Below are positions 52,138 to 59,379 of a stretch of 64,000 nucleotides of DNA, piece after piece. The translations under genes were made by a program, and so were the position numbers. The notes under the pieces are model-generated. The model was not told where the DNA came from and did not search any database. It saw only the letters and a list, made by a program, of their open reading frames with translations. How positions within the stretch are numbered: position 1 is the first letter of the stretch; every line of letters begins with the position of its first letter. This DNA is from Limivivens sp034101475 (GTDB taxonomy: Bacteria > Bacillota > Clostridia > Lachnospirales > Lachnospiraceae). Location: contig JAXEJQ010000038.1 in NCBI GenBank assembly GCA_034101475.1, positions 4,448 through 68,447 of the forward strand, in the 5' to 3' direction.

Positions 52138-53670
52138 TTACTGAATATCCAGATCTGCCGTGATTTCGTAATAATCACAGGGATGCGCTGCCATGCCGCT
52201 GACATTTGCTTTTGTAACAATCCCCATATTCAGGTGTGCTACAAAGAAGAAGGAGCAGTCATCCAGAATTTTCTGCTGAAGTTCAATGGCCAGTTCACCG
52301 CGTTTCTCTTTGTCAAATGTCTGATGAAGTTCTTCAACCAGTGCAGTCACTTCCTCATTCTGATAGTTGCCATAGTTTTTGGAACCAACAACCGTACTGG
52401 TGAAGAAGTATTCCGGATCTCCGGTAGGTGCAGTGGTTGTTGAACTCACATACAGGTCAAAGTCGCCGTTTGCTGCATAGGTTCTGTGATCGGAAGTATT
52501 GTTGATATCCACATCTATTCCAATCTGCTTCAGGGTATCATGGGCATAGGTAGCAAGCAGAGGCTGTTCCAGACGGGTCGGGTATGTCAGCCAACGGATT
52601 GTCAGTTTCTGTCCGTCTTTGTCAACATATCCATCGCCATCCGTATCGGTCCATCCGGACTTGGCCAAAAGTTCTTTGGCGCCTTCCGGATCATAGGAGG
52701 GAGCCGTTACCGCTTCATTGCCATAGGAAAAGCTGCTTGGAAATGCGCCGACAGCGGGAATGCAGCGTCCGTTTGCAAGTATGCTGCAGAAATTGTCTTT
52801 GTCAATGCCCATTTCAATAGCTTTCCGGACATTTATGTCCTGCATGATTTCAGAGTCCATATTAAACTGACCGAAGAAGCAGCGGCTGGTAGGCATGGAA
52901 TTGATCACGTAGTTCGGATCGTTCTCAAAAAGCGGGTAATTATCATACTGGAGGCCGTAGGTACCCTGAATATCGCCTGTCTGCAGAGAAGCACACAGAG
53001 AACCGGCGTCGGAGAAGGATTTCACAATAACATTGTCCACCTTTACATCTCCGCCCCAGTAATTCTCATTTTTTACCAGAGTAATCTGCGTCGGAGTAAC
53101 ATCTGTGGCAACATACGGACCGGTTCCGGCAACATTGGCAGAGCCTCCTTCACCCTGGATCCCGTATTCCATATCAATGATTGCGCCATAGGGATCGCCC
53201 AGGTAATTGATGATGGCCGGACAGGGTTCCGTGGTGCGGATGGTAAGTATCAAACCGTCTGCTTCAATGCTGTCAATTTTCAGATCGCTGGGAGCACGGT
53301 CATGAACCTCTACCAGATGTTCCAGACATTCTTTTACAGACTGCGCATCCATGGTACGTCCGCTGGAAAACGAAACGCCTTTCCGAAGAGTAATTTTTAC
53401 CGTATTGTCATCTGCAAATTCATAATCTGTGGCAAGCCACGGCTCTACTTCCATGTTATCATTATATTTGAACAGAGTCTCTCCCACGCCGTAACGCAGA
53501 GCACTCCAGCCGGAATAATTATCATGAGGATTCAGTCCGGCATCTCCCATCTCCTCACTGTATCCTGTTGTGCCGTAAACGAAGGTCTTTCCTTCCGCGA
53601 AGGCAGTAAGTCCGGTCATCCCAAGAATTACCGCGCAGGATAACATTGCTGCAATCAGTTTTTTCTTCAT
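52138..53670 (-). CDS. family 5 (NikA-like) substrate-binding protein, importer 6
   Basis: A 510-aa exported protein with a signal peptide ending AFA. The first part, GDAGLNPHDNYSGWSALRYGVGETLFKYN, is the pattern of nickel/staphylopine-type binding proteins rather than peptide-type ones. Other marks: ATDYEFADDNTVKITLRKGVSFSSGR, GTGPYVATDV and YDPEGAKELLAKSGWTDTDGDGYVDKDGQ. Gene order (permeases, binding protein, ATPases) is unusual, since the binding protein is normally first. An intercistronic hairpin precedes it. Confidence 0.9.
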   Translation of the reverse strand: MKKKLIAAMLSCAVILGMTGLTAFAEGKTFVYGTTGYSEEMGDAGLNPHDNYSGWSALRYGVGETLFKYNDNMEVEPWLATDYEFADDNTVKITLRKGVSFSSGRTMDAQSVKECLEHLVEVHDRAPSDLKIDSIEADGLILTIRTTEPCPAIINYLGDPYGAIIDMEYGIQGEGGSANVAGTGPYVATDVTPTQITLVKNENYWGGDVKVDNVIVKSFSDAGSLCASLQTGDIQGTYGLQYDNYPLFENDPNYVINSMPTSRCFFGQFNMDSEIMQDINVRKAIEMGIDKDNFCSILANGRCIPAVGAFPSSFSYGNEAVTAPSYDPEGAKELLAKSGWTDTDGDGYVDKDGQKLTIRWLTYPTRLEQPLLATYAHDTLKQIGIDVDINNTSDHRTYAANGDFDLYVSSTTTAPTGDPEYFFTSTVVGSKNYGNYQNEEVTALVEELHQTFDKEKRGELAIELQQKILDDCSFFFVAHLNMGIVTKANVSGMAAHPCDYYEITADLDIQ

Positions 53671-53701
53671 ATGCTTTCTCACCTTTCTTTGAAAAATTGG
53701 A

Positions 53702-53731
53702 CTGTTTCGAATATTCACTCATTCGAAACAG
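53702..53731 (-). other. intercistronic hairpin before the importer 6 binding protein
   Basis: CTGTTTCGAAT (53702-53712) pairs with ATTCGAAACAG (53721-53731): an 11-bp stem with a T-rich tail (AATTTTTC) on the minus strand. It may be a partial terminator, an mRNA end protector or an operator. The 168-base gap between the permease and binding protein holds nothing else clear. Confidence 0.6.
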
Positions 53732-53838
53732 CCGTGTTGCTTTTATGAACAAACTGTCCGGCTTTATGTCCATTTCAGAAACCTTTGACGGACAGCTGTT
53801 TCCATGGTTTTCATCTTCTGACTGGGAAGAAAAATGTT

Positions 53839-54699
53839 TTACAAATTCCGCTGCTTCGGATCCATATAATCCCTGAGGGTGTCGCCCAGCAGGTTTAACA
53901 CCATGACCGTGAGGAATATAGCGGCTCCCGGAGCGAGAACCATCCAGGGAGAAACCTGAAGCATACTGCGTCCTTCATTAATCATACTGCCCCACTCAGC
54001 CATAGGCGGCTTCACACCAAGCCCCAGGAAGGAAAGACCTGCCAGTTCCATCATCATCGTACCGATATCCAGCACGGAAGTGACCAGAATCGGTCCGGCA
54101 ATATTCGGCAGAATATGCTTTATCAGAAGCTTCGGGGTACTGCTTCCGGATAATTTCGCGGCCATCAGATAAGGCGCATTTTTCTGAGCCAGAGTCAGTC
54201 CTCTGGCCAGCCTGGCAAATTTGGGCCAGCTGATTAAAGCCAGCGCAAGGATAGCATTCTGAACGCCGCCTCCCAGTACACCGGCCACAGCCAGAGCAAA
54301 TACCAGACCGGGAAAGGCCAGAAACAGGTCAGAAATCCGCATTAAGACCGTATCAGGCAATCCGCCGCTCCAGCCGCAGAGAATGCCGATCCCGGTTCCG
54401 AAAACGGTGATAACTGCCACCAGAAGGAGTGTAGAGAAAATACTGGCAGTACTGCCGATCAGAATACGGGACAGCATATCACGGCCATAACGGTCTGTTC
54501 CCAGAAGATGGGCCAGACTGGGTGCTTTCTGGGCCATGGTCAGATCCTGGGCATAGGGATCGTAAGGGCAGAGATCTTTGGCAAAAATGGCGGTCAGGAT
54601 CAGCAAAACAGCCAGCATAAGAAAAAATAGGAGCTTTCCTTTCAGATGGTTTTTCCTGATTTTCTGTTTTCGGACTGTGATCTGTTTTTCGTCATTCAT
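53839..54699 (-). CDS. NikC/DppC-type permease, importer 6
   Basis: A 286-aa membrane protein: basic N-terminus, one long segment, then PSLAHLLGTDRYGRDMLSRILIGSTASI and the EAA-type loop MAAKLSGSSTPKLLIKHILPNIAGP. It overlaps the NikB-like gene by 4 bases (ATGA). Confidence 0.93.
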   Translation of the reverse strand: MNDEKQITVRKQKIRKNHLKGKLLFFLMLAVLLILTAIFAKDLCPYDPYAQDLTMAQKAPSLAHLLGTDRYGRDMLSRILIGSTASIFSTLLLVAVITVFGTGIGILCGWSGGLPDTVLMRISDLFLAFPGLVFALAVAGVLGGGVQNAILALALISWPKFARLARGLTLAQKNAPYLMAAKLSGSSTPKLLIKHILPNIAGPILVTSVLDIGTMMMELAGLSFLGLGVKPPMAEWGSMINEGRSMLQVSPWMVLAPGAAIFLTVMVLNLLGDTLRDYMDPKQRNL

Positions 54700-55640
54700 G
54701 CTCCGTCACCTCCCAGTCTTACCCGCGGATCCAGATAATGATATAGAATGTCAGTCACCAGATTAACCAGTACATAGATAATTGCCATCCATGCTACATA
54801 GGCCTGAATAATCGGATAATCACGCATGGTAATGGCATCCACTGCCATTTTTCCGACGCCGTCCCACATGAAAATGGTCTCTACAATGGTGGTTCCGCCC
54901 AGAAGACTGCCGATCGATAGGGCGAGAAGGGTAATGATCGTAAGCATGGAGGATTTCATAACACTTTTCCAGATGATCACCCATCCGCGGACTCCTCTGG
55001 CCCTTGCTCCTGCTACATATTCTTTATCCAGTTCTTCCAGTACCGTAGCCCGAACCTGACGTGTATATTTCGCTGCCATGGAAATCGCCAGGGTCAGGGT
55101 GGGAAGAATGAGACTCTGTGCTGTATTTCCATTGGTAATGACCGGAAGCAGACCGGCTTTGATGGAAAGATAATAGATCAGAACCAGAGCCGTAAAGAAA
55201 TTGGGCATGGAATTTCCGATAAAGCTCAGAAAGCGGATCAGATAATCAATAAGTTTATTATGCTTTACTGCAGACAGGATCCCAAGTGGAATGGCAATCA
55301 GAACCGTCAGCAGAACAGATGTGACTGTCAGCAGAATTGTCGCGGGAAGCTTTGAAATAAAGGTCTCGTAAACATCCCTGTGTGAGACATAGCTCTGGCC
55401 CATATCTCCGGTGACCATTCCGGCAAACCAGGAGGCATACTGTACCAGAAAAGGTTTGTCCAGACCATATTCTGCCTTTGCCTTGTCAATAATCTCCTGT
55501 GATACATTGACACCGGCATTTTCATACATATAGGTAATGGCATCACCTCCGGCCAGGCGCATCATGGCGAAGGACAAAAAGGTAATTCCGATCAGAATCG
55601 GAACCAGCTGCAGCAGTCTTTTTCCAATATATTTCCACAT
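54696..55640 (-). CDS. NikB/DppB-type permease, importer 6
   Basis: A 314-aa membrane protein: MWKYIGKRLLQLVPILIGITFLSFAMMRLAGGD, AEYGLDKPFLVQYASWFAGMVTGDMGQSYVS and the EAA loop VAGARARGVRGWVIIWKSVMKSSML. It follows the LysR gene by 7 bases, so regulator and transporter are co-transcribed. Confidence 0.93.
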   Translation of the reverse strand: MWKYIGKRLLQLVPILIGITFLSFAMMRLAGGDAITYMYENAGVNVSQEIIDKAKAEYGLDKPFLVQYASWFAGMVTGDMGQSYVSHRDVYETFISKLPATILLTVTSVLLTVLIAIPLGILSAVKHNKLIDYLIRFLSFIGNSMPNFFTALVLIYYLSIKAGLLPVITNGNTAQSLILPTLTLAISMAAKYTRQVRATVLEELDKEYVAGARARGVRGWVIIWKSVMKSSMLTIITLLALSIGSLLGGTTIVETIFMWDGVGKMAVDAITMRDYPIIQAYVAWMAIIYVLVNLVTDILYHYLDPRVRLGGDGA

Positions 55641-55647
55641 GATTCTC

Positions 55648-56595
55648 TCACCTGTATTCGTTCATCTTCTCATTTTCATTTCTGAGCCGGTCCCTGAGAA
55701 ATTCCAGAAAGCCGGAAGCCGGTTCGGAAAGGCTTTCTCCTCTGCGTTTCAGATATCCGAAAGAGATCTTTGCATCACTGTGTTTCAGGCTGATTCCTTC
55801 CTGGCCTTCCAGTGCAGCCTGTTCTGCCATTTCAGACAGATAGCCGCCGCTGATATTCACCAGGCTTCCAAAACGCAGAATCCGTTCCATGATATAATCA
55901 CTGTTGGTGGTAATGACTGCTTCGGCTTCTGCTGCGGTATGCCCCTTCTGGTCTGTAATGTTCCAGTAATTGTCCGGTGAGAATTCATCCGGAAACCGCT
56001 GGATCAGCTTCAGACCGGAAAAATCAATTTCCGTTCCCGGGCTGATGCTGCCGAAACATCCTTTTCCGGGGTACAGGGTTACTTCTGTTTCTTTCAGGGA
56101 AGCAAATTCCAGATAATTTCTGGACAGAAAATACTGAAAAGCAGGCAGCTGGTTTTTCATGACATAGACAAATCCCAGATCATCAGTCCGTTCCTGCACC
56201 CGTCTGGCTACTTCCCGGCTGTCTGTGGAAAAAACCTGATAATGAAGATTTTCCTTCTGATGCAGCTCATAAAAGCGGACAAAGGCATCGGCGAACCAGG
56301 AGCTGGGATTACAGGATAACGAAAGGGTTTCAGCCTGGCAGTTCTGACTGACGGGCTGCATTTTCTGGATATTTTCCAGAACCGCCATTGCATAGGGATA
56401 GATCTGTTCCGCTTCCCTGGTCATCCGGATTCCCTTTGCCAGCCGTTCAAAAAGCAGAATTCCTGTTTCATCCTCCATAAATTTAATCACCTTGCTTACG
56501 GTAGACTGGGTCGTAAAGAGGACTTCTGCGGCCCTGCTGAAAGAACCGGTCTGCACGCAGACTACAAAATACTGAATTTCTCTGATATCCAACAT
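55648..56595 (-). CDS. LysR-family transcriptional regulator heading the importer 6/7 operon
   Basis: A 315-aa protein. The N-terminal winged helix (1-65) has the LysR pattern MLDIREIQYFVVCVQTGSFSRAAEVLFTTQSTVSKVIKFMEDE; the rest is a substrate-binding-like effector domain (SLSCNPSSWFADAFVRFYELHQKE..). It is first in the ten-gene operon and divergent from the two methyltransferase genes, the classic LysR position for controlling the intergenic region. Its effector is unknown; a metal chelate or methylated product would fit. Confidence 0.92.
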   Translation of the reverse strand: MLDIREIQYFVVCVQTGSFSRAAEVLFTTQSTVSKVIKFMEDETGILLFERLAKGIRMTREAEQIYPYAMAVLENIQKMQPVSQNCQAETLSLSCNPSSWFADAFVRFYELHQKENLHYQVFSTDSREVARRVQERTDDLGFVYVMKNQLPAFQYFLSRNYLEFASLKETEVTLYPGKGCFGSISPGTEIDFSGLKLIQRFPDEFSPDNYWNITDQKGHTAAEAEAVITTNSDYIMERILRFGSLVNISGGYLSEMAEQAALEGQEGISLKHSDAKISFGYLKRRGESLSEPASGFLEFLRDRLRNENEKMNEYR

Positions 56596-56643
56596 GTATG
56601 GTTACCTCACTCCAAGCTCCCGGGAAAACGGGCTTTTCCTGCA

Positions 56644-56688
56644 TCATAATACAGCAGGAAAGTATTTCGCAAGCCCCGTGGGGGGATA
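56644..56688 (-). promoter_or_regulatory. promoter P3 (LysR/importer 6/7 operon) with G/C dyad box
   Basis: Transcribed strand: TATCCCCCCACGGGGC (56673-56688) abuts TTGCGA (-35, 56667-56672); -10 is TTATGA with a 17-base spacer or TATTAT with 15. The box is identical to that of P1. Confidence 0.7.
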
Positions 56689-56743
56689 TTTGGCCATGCA
56701 AATCCGGCATGGAAAGCCATTCCACGGAAATCTGTGTATCAGA

Positions 56744-56789
56744 ATATCCCCCCGGGGAGCTTGTGAAAGACGGCTTTTTCTGGTATTGT
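56744..56789 (+). promoter_or_regulatory. promoter P4 (methyltransferase pair) with G/C dyad box
   Basis: ATATCCCCCCGGGGAGC (56744-56760) abuts TTGTGA (-35, 56761-56766), 17 bases, TATTGT (-10, 56784-56789). It faces away from P3; the two boxes form a 22-base imperfect inverted repeat about 50 bases apart. Between them is a CCATGC/GCATGG dyad (56693-56711). Confidence 0.7.
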
Positions 56790-56798
56790 TTTCATTAA

Positions 56799-56830
56799 GA
56801 AAATCGACCGCTGGCTCATTCGTCGGGCAA
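56799..56830. repeat. partial repeat related to 50464-50495
   Basis: GAAAATCGACCGCTGGCTCA and following bases resemble the reverse complement of the sequence flanking the 50.5-kb palindrome. It lies in the leader of the methyltransferase pair. Confidence 0.5.
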
Positions 56831-56865
56831 ATTCATAAATAAAATCAGGATAGGAACAGGATGAT

Positions 56866-57624
56866 ATGCAGGGACAATTAAAGGAATTGGAACATTATTG
56901 GACAAACCGGGCAGAAGGCTATTCTCTGGTGAATCAGGAAGAACTGGCCGGGGAACAGCGGCAGAAATGGCTGCGGTATCTGACAGAGCGTTTTCCGGAC
57001 CGGTCTCCGGAAACTATTTCGGTGCTGGACGTGGGGACCGGTCCGGGTTTTTTTGCCATCATTCTGGCTGAAGCAGGATATCTTGTGACAGCGGTGGATT
57101 ATACAGCAGAAATGATGAAGCAGGCCCGGAAAAACGCTGGTGATCTGGCAGCTTCTATAAACTGGGAAATCATGGATGCCCAGAACCTGACCTTTGCCGA
57201 GAAGCAGTTTGATGTGATTGTTTCCAGAAATCTGACCTGGAATCTGGATGAACCGGCACGGGCATACGGGGAATGGTACCGGGTGCTGAAGGAAGGCGGG
57301 ACGCTGCTGAATTTTGACGCGAACTGGTATGCGTACCTTTTTGATGAGGAAAAACGCCTTCTTTACGAAGCAGACCGGGCCAATGTGGCCAGTCTGGAGC
57401 TGGAGGATCAGTATACCTGTACGGATATTGAGACCATGGAGGGCCTTGCCCGGAAGATGCCCCTCTCTCAGATCCAACGGCCGGAATGGGACAGAAAGGT
57501 ATTGTCTGAACTGGGTTTCTCTTCTGTCCGTATTGAGGAAGATATGGGAGATCAGGTTTACAGCTTTATGGAAAAGATCAACAATGCCGCTACACCGCTG
57601 TTCTGTGTACAGGCATGGAAATAG
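56866..57624 (+). CDS. class I SAM-dependent methyltransferase, tandem copy 1
   Basis: A 252-aa protein. SAM motif I LDVGTGPGFFAIILAEAGY is near residues 51-69, then VDYTAEMMKQARKNA, DVIVSRNLTWNLDEPARAYGEWYRVLKEGGTLLNFDANWY. It shares the RNLTW..NFDA block with its tandem neighbour, so the pair arose by duplication. A C-terminal extension (DTCTD-like acidic stretch then RPEWDRKVLSELGF) is family-like but substrate-uninformative. It is divergent from LysR under promoter P4, which shares the metal-importer box. Confidence 0.9.
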   Translation: MQGQLKELEHYWTNRAEGYSLVNQEELAGEQRQKWLRYLTERFPDRSPETISVLDVGTGPGFFAIILAEAGYLVTAVDYTAEMMKQARKNAGDLAASINWEIMDAQNLTFAEKQFDVIVSRNLTWNLDEPARAYGEWYRVLKEGGTLLNFDANWYAYLFDEEKRLLYEADRANVASLELEDQYTCTDIETMEGLARKMPLSQIQRPEWDRKVLSELGFSSVRIEEDMGDQVYSFMEKINNAATPLFCVQAWK

Positions 57625-57637
57625 AGGAGATAAGATT

Positions 57638-58402
57638 ATGGAATTTCAGGAATATATTGCCCCGGAGGCCGGGGAAATCAAAACCCGGATTGTCCGTTAC
57701 TGGACGAAGCGGAGCCATGCCTTCGGCGAGCTTCGAGAACAGGAACAGGAATCTGAAGTGGGACGTGCCTGGCTGGCAGAAATCGAAGGGAATCTGCCCT
57801 CCGGAAGGAGGCTGAAAATACTGGATGTGGGATGCGGAACCGGAATGTTTTCTCTGATGCTGGCAGCCAAAGGTCATGAAGTCATCGGAATTGACCTGAC
57901 AGAGCATATGGTGCTGCATGCCAGGGAGCTGGCAGAAAAACAGCATTCTACTGCCCGCTTTTTCTGTATGGATGCGGAAAATCCGGACTTTCCGGACAAC
58001 ACCTTTGACGCGGTGATTACCAGAAATCTGACCTGGACCCTTCCCCATGCGGAGCAGGCCTACGCTCAGTGGCTGCGCATTTTAAAAAATGGCGGAGTCC
58101 TGCTGAATTTTGACGCGGATTATGGCCATGACAGCTTCAGAAAAGAAGATGTCCAGCTCCCGCCGGAGCATGCCCACCGTACCATGCCGGAGGAGATGCT
58201 CCAGGAATGTGAGGATATCAAAAAATGTCTGGATATCAGCAGCCGGACAAGGCCTCTGTGGGATATCCGGCTGCTGGAGAGAATTGGTTACCGGCATATT
58301 ACTGCCGATACCGGCATTTCTTCCAGGATTTATCGGGAAGTAAGTCCGTTTTTTAATCCGACGCCCATGTTTCTGCTCCGGGCTGAGAAGGAAGAAAGAT
58401 GA
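57638..58402 (+). CDS. class I SAM-dependent methyltransferase, tandem copy 2
   Basis: A 254-aa protein. Motif I LDVGCGTGMFSLMLAAKGHEVIGIDLTEHMVLHAREL begins near residue 64, and VITRNLTWTLPHAEQAYAQWLRILKNGGVLLNFDADYGHDSF parallels copy 1. GAGGAG lies 9 bases before ATG 57638, 14 bases after copy 1; the frame back to 57314 is a shadow. Two successive methylations of one substrate, or a heterodimer, are possible. The gene converges with glpP; no clear terminator lies in the 27-base gap. Confidence 0.9.
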   Translation: MEFQEYIAPEAGEIKTRIVRYWTKRSHAFGELREQEQESEVGRAWLAEIEGNLPSGRRLKILDVGCGTGMFSLMLAAKGHEVIGIDLTEHMVLHARELAEKQHSTARFFCMDAENPDFPDNTFDAVITRNLTWTLPHAEQAYAQWLRILKNGGVLLNFDADYGHDSFRKEDVQLPPEHAHRTMPEEMLQECEDIKKCLDISSRTRPLWDIRLLERIGYRHITADTGISSRIYREVSPFFNPTPMFLLRAEKEER

Positions 58403-58429
58403 TTCTTTCCCTTTTCCAACAGGTGAAAA

Positions 58430-58990
58430 TCAGCTGTACCACAGGGCTTCCCGGGTGGTGGAGACGGCGTCGGCACCGGCCTTGAAGGCATCGATGATCT
58501 CCCGTTTGTCTGAGATCAGGCCTCCGGCAATGACAGGGATCCGGGTGTGAATGCGGATTTCCCGGATGACCCGGGGAATTACGCCAGGCAGGATCTCCAG
58601 GGCATCCGGCAGAAAGGCGGACAGCTGTTTTTTGGTATTGTCCAGGGCAATGGAATCGACGATAAATGCCCGCAGGATTCCCACCAGTCCCAGTTCCATG
58701 GCCCGCTTTACCAGGGGGAGCTTGGTGCTGATAATCCCGTCGGCTCCGGTGGTTTTCTGAATGAAATCCACGGCAATATCCCTGGAACTCAGGCCCTGGA
58801 TAAAGTCCAGATGGACGATGGCCCGTTTGCCTGCCTTTTTGACCATTCCCACAATTTCTGAAATGCTGCAGACATTTCCGTAGAGAACGAAAATGATCCC
58901 GCAGTCCGTCAGCAGAGCTTTCTGCAGTCCTTCGTCATCCTTGACAGCTGCAATAACCGGAGCGTTTTCCAGATCTTCTGCAAAATTCAT
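58430..58990 (-). CDS. glpP: glycerol-3-phosphate responsive antiterminator GlpP
   Basis: A 186-aa TIM-barrel-like protein: PVIAAVKDDEGLQKALLTDCGIIFVLYGN, IVHLDFIQGLSSRDIAVDFI, DGIISTKLPLVKRA and EILPGVIPRVIREI. In Bacillus GlpP with glycerol-3-phosphate lets polymerase pass a leader terminator of glpD. Here it is last in the glpA-type operon and a leader terminator precedes that operon. It overlaps the DUF1667 gene by 4 bases. Confidence 0.95.
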   Translation of the reverse strand: MNFAEDLENAPVIAAVKDDEGLQKALLTDCGIIFVLYGNVCSISEIVGMVKKAGKRAIVHLDFIQGLSSRDIAVDFIQKTTGADGIISTKLPLVKRAMELGLVGILRAFIVDSIALDNTKKQLSAFLPDALEILPGVIPRVIREIRIHTRIPVIAGGLISDKREIIDAFKAGADAVSTTREALWYS

Positions 58991-59379
58991 GGCATTTCAC
59001 CTCTGCTTTCCGGAAGAACGGCTCCTTCTGTCTCGATATTCTTGGTGGCAATCACTGCAACGCCTGTTCCGGCACAGTCCGGGATCACCACATCCCCGAT
59101 GTGAACAGGCGCCTCTAAAACAGCCTGATGAATTTCCAGGACACAGTCGAAAATTTTCCCTTTGGGTATGTCTGACCGGGTTTTGACAGAAACCATCGGG
59201 AGTGCTCCCCCCGTAACTCTTACGCTGGAGGTCACAATCCGACGGGGATCCGTCACTTCCTTTTTTCCGTAGTCAGCCCCTCTTTTGCAGGAATTTCCGC
59301 TGACCGTCGGGGTTTCTCCCAGCGTTACCTTCAGGGGGCAGCCCAGAGGACAGCAGATGCAGGTCAATTCTCTTTCCAT
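58987..59379 (-). CDS. DUF1667 protein, small subunit of anaerobic G3P oxidation complex
   Basis: A 130-aa protein with N-terminal Cys motif LTCICCPLGCPLKVT and a later Cys in GNSCKRGADYG: probable Fe-S binding. In Firmicutes it is regularly encoded with the FAD oxidoreductase and GlpA-like protein, as here, and likely acts in electron transfer from glycerol-3-phosphate oxidation. It overlaps the oxidoreductase by 16 bases and glpP by 4. Confidence 0.88.
   Translation of the reverse strand: MERELTCICCPLGCPLKVTLGETPTVSGNSCKRGADYGKKEVTDPRRIVTSSVRVTGGALPMVSVKTRSDIPKGKIFDCVLEIHQAVLEAPVHIGDVVIPDCAGTGVAVIATKNIETEGAVLPESRGEMP

Noticed and set aside
56668..56765. A single riboswitch formed by the two inverted G/C boxes
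   Set aside because: The boxes recur singly at 45.3 and 45.5 kb and always abut a -35, which fits DNA operators better; it also does not resemble the NiCo riboswitch as I recall it.
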